A DNA stretch of 64,000 bases from JAKFWF01 sp031367505. GTDB lineage: Bacteria > Pseudomonadota > Alphaproteobacteria > Rhizobiales > Hyphomicrobiaceae. The number at the start of each line of letters is the position of its first letter. Position 1 is the stretch's first letter. Shown here piece by piece: positions 1 through 8,661 of this stretch. A model generated the notes under the pieces. It was given only the letters and a program-made list of their open reading frames with translations, ran no database searches and was not told the origin of the DNA. The stretch lies in assembly GCA_031367505.1 (NCBI GenBank), contig JANLPY010000673.1:5392-69391 (forward strand), in the 5' to 3' direction. A program made the translations under genes and the position numbers.

Positions 1-261
1 GAGGAGCAGGGGCTCAAGGGCGAAGAGGCGAAGCGCTATACGGACAAGCCCCCTGTTCGCAATCACGGGCTGTTCTCCAAGGCCGAGCGCGCCTTGCAGA
101 TCGCCGGGTGGAGCGAGAAAGCCCGCGCCGACATCGAGATCTACCGCATCGTCGATGAGGAAGGCTTGACGCCGCTGCTGATGGTCCTCGCGGACGCTGG
201 CGGGGAGGTGGGGGCACGGACCGGGGACATCACTGACAAATTAGACCGGCAACATGCCTGA
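1..261 (+). CDS. Unidentified protein, C-terminal 86 residues only
   Basis: Frame 1 is open from the first base to a TGA at 259-261, so this is the end of a gene that begins left of the window. The fragment is hydrophilic and charged, with a predicted-helical stretch (KAERALQIAGWSEKARADIE) and no membrane segment. I recognise no family. The codon choice, rich in GAG, GCC, CTG and CGC, is like that of the other genes in the window, which supports real coding. Nothing next to it gives a function: the following 220 bases hold no gene and the next reading frame is a small membrane protein. Confidence 0.5.
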   Translation, partial: EEQGLKGEEAKRYTDKPPVRNHGLFSKAERALQIAGWSEKARADIEIYRIVDEEGLTPLLMVLADAGGEVGARTGDITDKLDRQHA

Positions 262-480
262 CGGTTCAAGCTCGGAACTCCAACGGGGCGATTCGGGCGA
301 TGGCTAGCAGCGATGTCTCGGACCATACAGGTCCCAGGGACAAGCCCTGGGATGACATTTTTGGGGGCATAGTTGGCCGAGATCTGGTTTGAACCTCTCC
401 TCCACTCAGCGCGACAACTGTGAATAGATGCCCTAGAAGCATTGGATGGGCGAGGCTTACCCATATCCGCAGGTGATCAG

Positions 481-711
481 ATGAGCGACCGGCAGGACGA
501 TCCAACCGCGGGGAACCTCTTCGCTCGCGCCGGCTTCACGGGCTTGCTCACGCTTGCCAACCTCGCGTTGGTGTATCGCGAATACCGGCCGGACCGAAAC
601 ATGATGACCGGCGACTTGCTATCGAGCACGTTCGCGGTCACGGCCTTCCTATTGGCGGCGGTCACAATGTTGGAAGTTAGGAAGGCAGTGATGAAAGCCA
701 AGCGGAGCTAG
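481..711 (+). CDS. Small two-helix membrane protein, hypothetical
   Basis: A 76-residue protein starting MSDRQDDPTAG. Two hydrophobic stretches, roughly residues 17-31 (GFTGLLTLANLALVY) and 50-64 (FAVTAFLLAAVTMLE), are separated by a charged loop and followed by a basic tail (KAVMKAKRS). That pattern fits a small inner-membrane protein with both ends in the cytoplasm. An in-frame ATG at 442 would add 13 residues, but the ATG at 481 has a weak AGGTGATC-type ribosome site in front and gives a more natural N-terminus. The overlapping reverse-strand frame at 477-701 lacks any such organisation. No family is recognised and there is no operon partner. Confidence 0.45.
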   Translation: MSDRQDDPTAGNLFARAGFTGLLTLANLALVYREYRPDRNMMTGDLLSSTFAVTAFLLAAVTMLEVRKAVMKAKRS

Positions 712-757
712 CCCGCGGCGATCGGCAGCATTCGCCGCATAGACGGAGTGCCACCCC

Positions 758-1111
758 TTACTTCATCTCGACCATGATGACGTGGGTCGGTGTCGTGCCG
801 ATGTTCTCGCCAATGTGCTTCTGGGCTTCTGAATATAGAACCTCACCGCCCTTGAACTCACGCGTGATCACATTGCCATCCGGCAGCGTGATCTTCCGCT
901 TGAACGGACCCATGGCATAGAGCACGAAGGCGCTGTGGTCGTGCTGGTTGGTCCTTTCGCCTGGAAGATCGCGGTACTCGAGAACCCGAACCTTGGCGTT
1001 CTCGAATAGCAGTTTGTACTTGTCACCGTCCGAATGAACCGGATCTTGCGCTATAGCAGCTGCTGCTGTGCTAAAAATCAAAATCCCGCTGATTGCAGTA
1101 ACGCGCAGCAT
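758..1111 (-). CDS. Periplasmic cupin-like small-molecule binding protein
   Basis: A 117-residue protein with a clear N-terminal signal peptide (hydrophobic run about residues 4-20, ending AAAAIAQ), so the mature part is probably periplasmic. The rest looks like a single cupin-type beta barrel: VRVLEYRDLPGERTNQHDHS contains the HDH metal-ligand pair expected of a cupin first motif, and the end (THVIMVEMK) fits the closing strand. Cupins of this size bind small ligands or act as dioxygenases or isomerases; the substrate cannot be told. The start has a GAGG-type ribosome site eight bases upstream. It is a lone gene, reverse strand, just downstream of the ABC transporter genes on the same strand but 130 bases away. 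Confidence 0.7.
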   Translation of the reverse strand: MLRVTAISGILIFSTAAAAIAQDPVHSDGDKYKLLFENAKVRVLEYRDLPGERTNQHDHSAFVLYAMGPFKRKITLPDGNVITREFKGGEVLYSEAQKHIGENIGTTPTHVIMVEMK

Positions 1112-1242
1112 GGCGACCTCACATTTCGAAAACCAACAGGATCGACGAACTGCTGCTCAAATAGTGCTCAATCAATAGCGATTGTCCGGCGTCCGGCCGA
1201 CTAGCGTAAACGGAACCGCTGACGTCGAGCAAGCCACCACCC

Positions 1243-2133
1243 CTAATTCTGCATGCCCCACCTTTTCACCGTCACGCGTTCCAGATTGCGGAAGATCAGG
1301 TTCTCGACCAGCAAACCGATCAGGATCACTGTGAACAGACCGGCAAACACCGACGGGATTTCGAGCTGGTTCTTCGCTTCGTAAATGAACCATCCGAGGC
1401 CGCCCTTGCCGGAGGTTGCGCCGAACACCAGTTCTGCCGCGATCAGCGTGCGCCAGGCGAACGCCCAGCCGATTTTCAGGCCGGTCAGAATGCTTGGGAA
1501 GGCCGCCGGAATCAGAATTTTGGTGACAAACCCGATGCCCTTGAGCCCGCAGTTTCGCCCGACCATGCGCAGCGTGTTCGAGACCGATTTGAATCCGGAA
1601 TGCGTGTTCAGCGCCACCGCCCACAGCACCGAATGCACGAGCACGAAAATGATGCTCTTGTCGCCCAACCCGAACCAAATCAACGTCAACGGCAGGAGCG
1701 CAATGGCCGGCAGCGGATTGAACATCGATGTCAGTGTTTCGAGCAGGTCGTTGCCGATCGTCGTCATCATCGCGAATGCCGTGAACAGCAATGCGAGGAC
1801 GAGACCCAGCCCATAGCCTTGCAGCAGCAGGCGCAGCGAATTCATCGCCTTGCCGGGCAACTCGCCTGACAGGATCGCGGTCCAGAAGGCATCGATGGTC
1901 GACGTGAACGTCGGCACCAACAGCGCGTTGTTGAGGTGGCGCGCATACACTTCCCAGCCGATGGCCAGCGCGATCAGCAGGACGGATTTGCGCAAGCCGC
2001 CATGGTTCCACAGCCGCTCGACAAACGTCAGCGGCTTCTCGACGATACCGAAATCGGTGTTGAGATCTTCCTTGCGGAAATACTCAGGGCGGGCGCGCGG
2101 TGTGGTGCGCTCGATCGACGTTGCATCAGTCAT
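1243..2133 (-). CDS. NitT/TauT-type ABC transporter permease
   Basis: A 296-residue inner-membrane permease of the SsuC/TauC/NrtB kind, forming the channel for an importer with the ATPase and binding protein encoded upstream. Several transmembrane segments follow a soluble N-terminus of about 60 residues. The stretch ending in GLGWFIYEAKNQLE and the preceding ALAWRT-like EAA loop (WAFAWRTLIAAELVFG) are typical of the BPD_transp_1 family. I chose the ATG at 2133 (MTDATSIERTT) because it overlaps the ATPase stop by eight bases, which suggests translational coupling. A longer frame reaching 2217 would lie wholly inside the ATPase gene. The family imports sulfonates, taurine, nitrate, thiamine precursors or aromatic acids; the substrate here is unknown. 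Confidence 0.88.
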   Translation of the reverse strand: MTDATSIERTTPRARPEYFRKEDLNTDFGIVEKPLTFVERLWNHGGLRKSVLLIALAIGWEVYARHLNNALLVPTFTSTIDAFWTAILSGELPGKAMNSLRLLLQGYGLGLVLALLFTAFAMMTTIGNDLLETLTSMFNPLPAIALLPLTLIWFGLGDKSIIFVLVHSVLWAVALNTHSGFKSVSNTLRMVGRNCGLKGIGFVTKILIPAAFPSILTGLKIGWAFAWRTLIAAELVFGATSGKGGLGWFIYEAKNQLEIPSVFAGLFTVILIGLLVENLIFRNLERVTVKRWGMQN

Positions 2134-2941
2134 GTACGCGCTCCACGGTTTTTGGTTCGGCCTTGGCCGTTGGATCGGAGAACAGCATGCCGTGGATGTA
2201 GTCGGATAGTTTTTCACCGGTCGCCGGGTTGATGCGGTCTTCGCCGTCGCTGTTGAGCTCGGCTTTGACCTGTCCCGGATGCGGCGATAGCAGGAGAATG
2301 CGGCTACCGATGCGGATCGCCTCGGGGATCGAGTGGGTGACGAACAGCACCGTGAACTTGGTGTCCTCCCACAGCTGCATCAATTCGTCCTGCATCTTGC
2401 GGCGGGTGAGTGCGTCGAGCGCCGCGAATGGCTCGTCCATCAGCAAAATATCAGGCTCCATCGCCATGGCGCGGGCGATGGCGACGCGCTGTTTCATGCC
2501 CCCCGATAGTGTGTGCGGATAATTGTCAGCGAACTTGGTCAAATTGACCTTGTCGATCGCGTCCATCGCCTTTTCCTCGGCTTGCCGCCCGCGCATTTTG
2601 CCGGATGATTCAAGCGCGAAGATCACGTTCTTCTTGACCGTCTTCCAAGGCAAAAGCTGGTCGAACTCCTGGAACACCATCATCCGGTCCGGGCCGGGCT
2701 TGCGGATCGATTTGCCTTTCAGCGTGATAGTGCCCTCGGTTGGCGTCATGTAGCCGCCGACCGCCTTCATCAGCGTGGACTTGCCGCAGCCAGAGGGGCC
2801 CAACAGCACGTATCGTTCCGACTTCAAAACGTCGAACGATACGCGGTAGGTCGCGGTGACGAGGTGCTCCTTCGTCTTGTACTGGAGCGTGACGCCACGC
2901 ACCTGCAGTAAAGGCATGTCCATGGGGGTATGCTGGTTCAT
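2126..2941 (-). CDS. NitT/TauT-type ABC transporter ATP-binding protein
   Basis: A 271-residue cytoplasmic ATPase that powers the importer. Walker A is GPSGCGKST, the Q-loop is MVFQEFDQLLPW, the ABC signature is LSGGMKQRVAIARAM, Walker B is ILLMDEPF and the H-loop is VTHS, all in the usual order and spacing. The QLLPWKTV segment after the Q-loop is characteristic of the SsuB/TauB/NrtD group. The start ATG overlaps the stop of the upstream binding-protein gene in an ATGA arrangement, and its own stop overlaps the permease start, so the three genes form a tightly coupled operon read leftward. The C-terminal 45 residues after the core are a family-typical extension. Confidence 0.93.
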   Translation of the reverse strand: MNQHTPMDMPLLQVRGVTLQYKTKEHLVTATYRVSFDVLKSERYVLLGPSGCGKSTLMKAVGGYMTPTEGTITLKGKSIRKPGPDRMMVFQEFDQLLPWKTVKKNVIFALESSGKMRGRQAEEKAMDAIDKVNLTKFADNYPHTLSGGMKQRVAIARAMAMEPDILLMDEPFAALDALTRRKMQDELMQLWEDTKFTVLFVTHSIPEAIRIGSRILLLSPHPGQVKAELNSDGEDRINPATGEKLSDYIHGMLFSDPTAKAEPKTVERVHD

Positions 2942-3945
2942 TGTGCCTCGGGAAATAGAAGATCTTTTGCTGACGCAGGTTTGTTCTTGAAGTTGCCGGT
3001 CCGAATTAGGAAGTCCACCATCTTGTCGATGGCAATCACTTTTGTCGTGAATTGGTTGCCGGGCTCATTCAATAGCGCGACGATCTCCTCGACCGATGAC
3101 TTGTCCTTCGTGCTTTTGATGTAGATCTCGGCTGCACCTTTCTTGTCGGCGTTGACGAAGGCGGTCGCCTCCTCCAGTGCATCGCGAAAAGCCTTGAACA
3201 GCTTTGGGTTCTCGGTGCGGAACTTCGAGGTCGCCGCAATCACGTTGAACGAGAACGGTCCGCCCATCGTGTCGTTGGCCGAAAGAATGCGCCGGATGCC
3301 CGGCGTTTTCGCCTGGCGCGCCAGAAACGGCAGCGTCGTATAGTTGGCGGTGACATCCTTGTTGCCGGTGATCATTGCGATCGTCGCATCGGGATGCGCC
3401 ATGGTGACGGTGAGCGGATCGAGCTTAGTGTGGTTACCGACGCCGAACGCCTGCTCGGCTGCCATTTGCAGCAGGATGGCTTGGAGTGAAATCTTGGCGG
3501 CCGGCACCGCGATCCGATGTTTTTCGTTGAAATCGCCGATCGTCTTGATGTTGTCGTCACGTACCATGAGAACGAGCGGCAGTGCATTGAGGCCGGCGAC
3601 ACCCTTGACGTCGATCAGCCCCTTCGAGCGATCCCATATCGTCAATAGACCGGGAATGCCGAGCGACACGAAGTCGACGTTGCCCGATATCAGTGCATCG
3701 TTCATCACGTCGGAGGAGCGGAATGTCGCCCACTCGACCTTGATCTCACCGAGGCCCGCCGCCTTGGCATACTTCTCGATGAGCTGCTGCTCTTCCATCA
3801 CCATGTAGTTGACGTAGCCAAGACCGAACTGCTTAGCCGCGCGCGCAGTCGTCGCCTCGGCCAGGACCGGGGACGTCAACATTGAAAGCGCTGTTATACA
3901 ACTTAACGCCGCCGACAGCATTGCCGTCGCGATTCTCGTGCTCAT
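2938..3945 (-). CDS. ABC transporter substrate-binding protein (NMT1/THI5-like)
   Basis: A 335-residue periplasmic binding protein that leads the importer operon. The signal peptide spans about residues 1-28 (hydrophobic run then SPVLAEA). The body resembles the NMT1/SsuA/TauA fold: GLGYVNYMVMEEQQLIEKYA near the mature N-terminus, then repeated DV..SLG-type segments (VDFVSLGIPGLL). The ATG at 3945 has a strong GGAGGAT ribosome site directly upstream; a frame running back to 4074 would intrude on the adjacent uppP region and is not preferred. The ligand is not evident. Known relatives bind taurine, sulfonates, nitrate, phthalate or pyrimidine precursors. Confidence 0.88.
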   Translation of the reverse strand: MSTRIATAMLSAALSCITALSMLTSPVLAEATTARAAKQFGLGYVNYMVMEEQQLIEKYAKAAGLGEIKVEWATFRSSDVMNDALISGNVDFVSLGIPGLLTIWDRSKGLIDVKGVAGLNALPLVLMVRDDNIKTIGDFNEKHRIAVPAAKISLQAILLQMAAEQAFGVGNHTKLDPLTVTMAHPDATIAMITGNKDVTANYTTLPFLARQAKTPGIRRILSANDTMGGPFSFNVIAATSKFRTENPKLFKAFRDALEEATAFVNADKKGAAEIYIKSTKDKSSVEEIVALLNEPGNQFTTKVIAIDKMVDFLIRTGNFKNKPASAKDLLFPEAQ

Positions 3946-4016
3946 CGGATCCTCCATGAGATTTTCGTTAGCCGAAATCTCTTGGGGATCAGTCTTGCTA
4001 TCGGAAAAGCGTGGCG

Positions 4017-4814
4017 TCAACCAAGAACCGCGAGCGCACCTAATCCGGCACCGCCAACCAAGATGCGCCACCACGCAAATAGCCCGAAACCATGGCGGCT
4101 GACGTAGGCGAGCAGATAGCGCACCACGATGACGCCGGCGACGAAGGCCACGGCAAAACCGAGTGCGATGCTCATGATATCCTGGCGTTCGAGGATGGCG
4201 TAATTCTTGTAGAGGTCATAGGTAAACGCGCCGGCCATCGTCGGCATGGCAAGGAAGAATGAGAATTCGGCGGCCGTCCGTTTGTCCGCGCCGAGCAACA
4301 TGGCGCCGACGATCGAAGAGCCGGAGCGTGACACGCCTGGAATCATGGCGAGGCACTGTGCAAAGCCAATGATCAACGCTGTCTTGATCGGCAAATCCAT
4401 CACATCGTGATATTTTGGCTCCAGCTTCATCCGGTCGACGAATAATAGGATGAATCCGCCAACGACCAGCGCCGTGCACACGGTAGCCGGACTGTTGAAA
4501 AGCACCTCTTTGATGAACTTGTGCAGCAGCGCCCCAATCACAGCTGCAGGCAAGAAAGCCACAAGTACCGCCAACACGAAGCGTTGAGTGCGCTTATCGC
4601 TCGGCAAATCGGCCAATATTCGCAACAGCTTTGCAAAGTATACGGTAACGATCGCCAGAATAGCACCAAGCTGGATTAAAACTTCGAACGTGCGGCCGTT
4701 CGATCTTATGTTGAGAAAATGCTCGGCGAGCAGTAGATGTCCGGTCGATGATACTGGCAGGAACTCGGTCGCACCTTCGAGCAGACCCAGAAAGATGACG
4801 TGCCACGTTTGCAT
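4017..4814 (-). CDS. uppP: Undecaprenyl-diphosphatase
   Basis: A 265-residue integral membrane enzyme of the BacA/UppP family. It removes one phosphate from undecaprenyl diphosphate on the outer face of the inner membrane, recycling the lipid carrier for peptidoglycan and other surface polymers, and its activity gives some bacitracin resistance. Both family signatures are present: EGATEFLPVSSTGH near residue 17 and PGVSRSGSS near residue 170. Length and the run of hydrophobic helices fit the family. I use the ATG at 4814 (MQTWHV); the frame extends to 4928 but the extra residues are basic and unlike UppP. It stands alone, 70 bases downstream of nothing co-directional except the ABC operon that follows it. 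Confidence 0.96.
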   Translation of the reverse strand: MQTWHVIFLGLLEGATEFLPVSSTGHLLLAEHFLNIRSNGRTFEVLIQLGAILAIVTVYFAKLLRILADLPSDKRTQRFVLAVLVAFLPAAVIGALLHKFIKEVLFNSPATVCTALVVGGFILLFVDRMKLEPKYHDVMDLPIKTALIIGFAQCLAMIPGVSRSGSSIVGAMLLGADKRTAAEFSFFLAMPTMAGAFTYDLYKNYAILERQDIMSIALGFAVAFVAGVIVVRYLLAYVSRHGFGLFAWWRILVGGAGLGALAVLG

Positions 4815-4951
4815 TTTGTCTAGTCCCAGTTCGAACGAGCAGCGCACGCGAGCGCGCGCACCCCGAATCACCGCAAGTCGTGTACCAGAAAACACGATAT
4901 TCGGCGCTGGGTAGACAACGTGGCGCAATAAACGACCGACCTTAGAGGCTC

Positions 4952-5656
4952 ATGAAACTCACTCACTTCCGTTTGTGCCCACTTTCGCGCTCGATCCGCT
5001 TGACGTTCGCCGAGCTCGGCCTCGATCCAGCGCTGGTCGAGGAGCGGCCGTGGGAACAGCGGCCGGAGTTTCTGGCAATCAATCCGGCGGGTGAAATCCC
5101 TGTCCTGGAGCTGCCAGGAAGCTTGGTGCTGTGCGGCGCCTATTCAATCTCGGAGTTCTTGGCCGAAGAGGCGGAGAACTCGGAAGCCGACGAGCGAACG
5201 CTCCGGCTGTTTCCGGGAACGTCAGAAGATCGCGCCGAGGTTCGCCGTCTGGTCGACTGGTTCCATGGCAAGCTTTATCGCGAGGTGACGCAAGGCTTTC
5301 TCGCCGAGAAAGTCTATAGCCGCTATGCCGGGCCGGCCTCGCAGTCACATGGCGCGTCGCCGAACGTTGAGTTCCTGCGCACGCTGCGGACCAACTTGCG
5401 CTATCATCTCGGCTACATCAGTTTTCTCACCGATCAGCGGCGGTGGCTTGCCGGCGATGAATTGAGCTTTTGCGATCTGGCCGCAGCAGCCCAACTATCA
5501 GTCATCGACTATCTGGGCGAGGTCCCGTGGGACGAGTATGCAATGGCCAAGTCCTGGTATGTCCGGTTGAAATCGCGCCGTTCGTTCCAGCAGCTCCTTG
5601 CCGATCGGATGCCGGGGCTACCGCCTCCCATCGCCTACACCGATCTCGATTTTTGA
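4952..5656 (+). CDS. Glutathione S-transferase family protein
   Basis: A 234-residue soluble protein with an N-terminal thioredoxin-like domain (MKLTHFRLCPLSRSIRLTFA, with CPLS where GSTs carry the glutathione-binding or catalytic residue) and the usual PAGEIPVLEL cis-proline motif near residue 48. An all-helical C-terminal domain begins about residue 90 and includes the GDELSFCDLAAAA motif. This supports glutathione conjugation or disulfide/peroxide chemistry, substrate unknown. Its stop lies one base before the queG start, so the two are probably co-transcribed, an arrangement I recall from related alphaproteobacteria. Confidence 0.9.
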   Translation: MKLTHFRLCPLSRSIRLTFAELGLDPALVEERPWEQRPEFLAINPAGEIPVLELPGSLVLCGAYSISEFLAEEAENSEADERTLRLFPGTSEDRAEVRRLVDWFHGKLYREVTQGFLAEKVYSRYAGPASQSHGASPNVEFLRTLRTNLRYHLGYISFLTDQRRWLAGDELSFCDLAAAAQLSVIDYLGEVPWDEYAMAKSWYVRLKSRRSFQQLLADRMPGLPPPIAYTDLDF

Positions 5657-5657
5657 C

Positions 5658-6776
5658 ATGAGCGAGGTGCTCAAAACCAGCATCATCGACGAAGCCCGCC
5701 GGCTGGGCTTCGATGCGGCGCGGGTTACGACGCCCGATGCGATCGGATGGGCGGGCGAGCGGCTCGGCGAATTTCTCAAAGATGGCCGGCATGGCGACAT
5801 GGACTGGATGTCTGCCCACGAAGCGCGCCGCGCCGATCCCAAGGCACTATGGCCGGACGTTCGCTCGATCGTTATGTTGGGCATGTCGTATGCGCCCGGC
5901 AGCGATCCGCTTCTGGCGTTACAAGACGAAAAGCGCGGTGCCATTTCGGTCTACGCCCAAGGCAAAGACTATCACGACATAATAAAGTCGAAGCTCAAGC
6001 AGTTGGCGCTGGTATTGTCTGCTAGCGGAGCGCAGGTGCGCGTATTCGTCGATACCGCGCCGCTGATGGAAAAGCCGCTGGCTCATGCGGCCGGCATCGG
6101 CTGGCAGGGCAAACACACCAATCTCGTTTCGCGGGAGCACGGCTCGTGGCTGTTCCTCGGCGCGGTGCTGACCTCCGCCGAACTGCCAGCCGACACAGCG
6201 GAGATCGATCATTGCGGTTCGTGTCGCCGCTGCCTCGATGTGTGCCCGACGGCCGCTTTCCCCGCGCCCTATCAGCTCGATGCGCGCCGCTGCATTGCCT
6301 ACCTGACCATCGAGCATAAAGGGCATATCGCGGCGGAGTTCCGGGAGCCGATTGGCAACCGCGTGTTCGGCTGTGACGATTGCCTCGCCGTTTGTCCGTG
6401 GAATAAGTTCGCCGAGCGTGGGCGTGAGGCCAAGCTGCATGCACGCGTTGAAACCGGTAATCCGCCGCTGTTGGAGCTGCTCGCGCTCGACGACCGCAAC
6501 TTCCGGTTACGGTTTGCCGGCACGCCGATCAAGCGCACGGGGCGCGACCGGTTTATCCGCAATTGCCTGATCGCTGCCGGCAATTCTGGCGATGCGGCGC
6601 TCATTCCGATTGCCGCGGATTTGGCATCTGATGCTTCACCGTTGGTGCGAGCGATGGCGGCCTGGGCGCTGCACCGCTTGTGCGACGCTGACAAGGCTGC
6701 AAAACTCGCCGCGATCCATCTGGCACGCGAAAGCGACGGGCAAGTGCGTCGCGAATGGATGGCGGCCGTATCATGA
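5658..6776 (+). CDS. queG: Epoxyqueuosine reductase
   Basis: A 372-residue cobalamin-dependent enzyme that carries out the last step of queuosine synthesis, reducing epoxyqueuosine to queuosine in the tRNA wobble position. The DUF1730 domain comes first, with the conserved acid in FVDTAPLMEKPLA. Two [4Fe-4S] motifs follow: CGSCRRCLDVCP (cysteines 186, 189, 192, 196) and CDDCLAVCPW (239, 242, 246). The C-terminal 80 residues look like HEAT-type helical repeats, also usual for QueG. The ATG at 5658 lies one base after the GST stop. Its own stop overlaps the next start in an ATGA junction, so GST-queG-SDR is probably one operon. Confidence 0.96.
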   Translation: MSEVLKTSIIDEARRLGFDAARVTTPDAIGWAGERLGEFLKDGRHGDMDWMSAHEARRADPKALWPDVRSIVMLGMSYAPGSDPLLALQDEKRGAISVYAQGKDYHDIIKSKLKQLALVLSASGAQVRVFVDTAPLMEKPLAHAAGIGWQGKHTNLVSREHGSWLFLGAVLTSAELPADTAEIDHCGSCRRCLDVCPTAAFPAPYQLDARRCIAYLTIEHKGHIAAEFREPIGNRVFGCDDCLAVCPWNKFAERGREAKLHARVETGNPPLLELLALDDRNFRLRFAGTPIKRTGRDRFIRNCLIAAGNSGDAALIPIAADLASDASPLVRAMAAWALHRLCDADKAAKLAAIHLARESDGQVRREWMAAVS

Positions 6777-7654
6777 ATAACCACCTGCTTTGCATCGGGA
6801 TGGGCTATTCCGCGCGCGCGCTCGCCCGGCGATTGTCCGCCGAAGGATGGCGGATCACCGGTTCATCGACCAGCGATGTTGGGACCGCGCGCGTCCAGGC
6901 GCAGGGTTGGGAGGCTGTTCGCTTCGATGGCACGTCGAGCGCCAACGAAGTCATGACGAAAGCCATCAGCGATGCAACGCATCTGGTCGTATCGGCGGCT
7001 CCGGGCGAGGCTGGCGATCCCGTTCTTCGACAGCTTTCGACCTTGATTGCTGAAGCTCCGCGACTAACCTGGATCGGTTACCTGTCAACCGTCGGTGTTT
7101 ATGGTGACCATCAGGGCGCGTGGATCGACGAAGACACACCGTTGAAGCCAACGTCGGTGCGCAGCCGCCAGCGGGTGATCGCCGAGCAGGCGTGGCTCGC
7201 TTTCGCAAAATCTTCAGGCAAACGGCTGCAGATCTTCCGGCTCGCCGGCATCTATGGGCCAGGCCGCAGCGCCATCGACAATTTGCTGGCCGGAACCGCG
7301 CGACGGATCATCAAGCCTGACCAGGTGTTCAATCGCATTCATGTCGATGACATTGCAGGCGTGCTCGCGGCGGCGATCGCCAAGCCGAGCGCTCAGTATG
7401 CGATCTACAACATGACCGACGATGAGCCAGCCCCGCCCCAGGATGTGGTCGCGTATGCCGCCAAACTGCTTGGGCTGCCGGTTCCACCCGGCATTCCGTT
7501 CGCTGAAGCACCGCTATCGCCGATGGGGTTGAGCTTCTATGGCGAGAACAAGCGCGTATCGAACGCACGCGTCAAATCCGACCTCGGTTTTGCATTTCAG
7601 TATCCGACCTATCGCGAAGGCATGGCCGCCATCGCCGGCGTGTCCAGCGCTTGA
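6773..7654 (+). CDS. NAD-dependent epimerase/dehydratase-type SDR protein
   Basis: A 293-residue extended-type short-chain dehydrogenase. The N-terminal nucleotide-binding loop is unusual, IGMGYSARALARRL, as in YeeZ-like proteins. A strand ending in YLSTVGVYGDHQGAWIDE gives the active-site Ser, and a variant of the YxxxK region lies in SRQRVIAEQAW. FRLAGIYGPGR and FNRIHVDDIA are classic NAD-dependent epimerase motifs. The substrate is not predictable. The usual catalytic tyrosine is not obvious in the R-Q-R-V-I-A-E segment, so it may have altered chemistry, as in other YeeZ-type members. The start overlaps the queG stop by four bases, implying coupled translation. Confidence 0.82.
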   Translation: MNNHLLCIGMGYSARALARRLSAEGWRITGSSTSDVGTARVQAQGWEAVRFDGTSSANEVMTKAISDATHLVVSAAPGEAGDPVLRQLSTLIAEAPRLTWIGYLSTVGVYGDHQGAWIDEDTPLKPTSVRSRQRVIAEQAWLAFAKSSGKRLQIFRLAGIYGPGRSAIDNLLAGTARRIIKPDQVFNRIHVDDIAGVLAAAIAKPSAQYAIYNMTDDEPAPPQDVVAYAAKLLGLPVPPGIPFAEAPLSPMGLSFYGENKRVSNARVKSDLGFAFQYPTYREGMAAIAGVSSA

Positions 7655-7760
7655 AGCATACGTGCGCTTCCGGCCGGGGGCTTTACGCGATGGCCTCGAC
7701 GGCCTACCGATTGCCTTGCGAAATCAATCACAATGAACTGATCCAGGGAGGATAGTATTC

Positions 7761-8609
7761 ATGAAACTCGTTCGTTTTGGTGCCGTGGGCGCCGAGAAGC
7801 CTGGCCTCGTCGATGCCGACGGCAATATCCGCGATCTGTCGAGCCACGTCACCGAGATCACTGGCGAAACCCTGAGCCCGGCTCGTATCGCTCATCTGAA
7901 GACGATCGACCCGAAGTCGCTGCCGCTGGCGCCAAAGGGCGTTCGTCTGGGGGCACCCGTCGCCAACGTGCGCAACTTTATTGCGGTCGGCTTGAACTAT
8001 GCCGATCATGCCGCGGAAACCGGCGCTGCAATTCCAAAGGAACCGATCCTCTTCAACAAGCTCGCCAATTGCATCATCGGCCCGAACGACAACGTGATGA
8101 TCCCGAAGAACTCGATCAAGCTCGATTGGGAAGTCGAAATTGCATTCGTGATCGGCATTCGCTCGCGCTACGTCGAGGAAAAGGATGCGATGAAGCACAT
8201 TGCCGGCTTCTGCATCTGCAATGACGTCTCGGAACGTCACTTCCAGGCGGAACGGAGCGGGCAGTGGATGAAGGGAAAATCGTTCGAAACCTCGGGTCCG
8301 CTCGGGCCGTGGCTGGTGACGCCGGATGAAATCAAGGACGTGCAGAACCTCGATATGTTCTGCGACGTATCCGGCAAGCGCATGCAGACTGGCAATACCA
8401 AGACGATGATCTTCTCGATCGCGCATCAACTGCACTACATCTCCCAGTTCATGGTCCTGGAACCGGGTGACGTTGTGACGACCGGCACGCCGCCAGGCGT
8501 CGGTCTTGGCATGAAGCCGCCGGTATTCCTCAAGGCTGGCGATACGATGAAGCTTGGCATCGCAGGACTCGGCGAGCAGATGCAAAAGGTCGTGCCGTTT
8601 GAGATGTGA
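7761..8609 (+). CDS. Fumarylacetoacetate hydrolase family protein
   Basis: A 282-residue cytoplasmic enzyme of the FAH family, which hydrolyses or decarboxylates beta-dicarbonyl or 2-oxo acids using a divalent metal. The N-terminal 70 residues are the small lead domain. The catalytic domain starts at VRNFIAVGLNYADHAAE, and DWEVEIAFVIG holds the Glu/Asp metal ligands. The segment VTTGTPPGVGLGMKPP near the C-terminus is diagnostic. Length fits the 2-hydroxyhepta-2,4-diene-1,7-dioate isomerase and FAHD1-like subgroup. The ATG has a GGGAGG ribosome site. The gene follows the SDR gene after 106 bases, so it may have its own promoter. The exact substrate is unknown. Confidence 0.9.
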   Translation: MKLVRFGAVGAEKPGLVDADGNIRDLSSHVTEITGETLSPARIAHLKTIDPKSLPLAPKGVRLGAPVANVRNFIAVGLNYADHAAETGAAIPKEPILFNKLANCIIGPNDNVMIPKNSIKLDWEVEIAFVIGIRSRYVEEKDAMKHIAGFCICNDVSERHFQAERSGQWMKGKSFETSGPLGPWLVTPDEIKDVQNLDMFCDVSGKRMQTGNTKTMIFSIAHQLHYISQFMVLEPGDVVTTGTPPGVGLGMKPPVFLKAGDTMKLGIAGLGEQMQKVVPFEM

Positions 8610-8661
8610 GCGGCCCTCTGCTCGTTCCCTTAAAGTGAAGGTGCGGAGGCGCTACTTGATT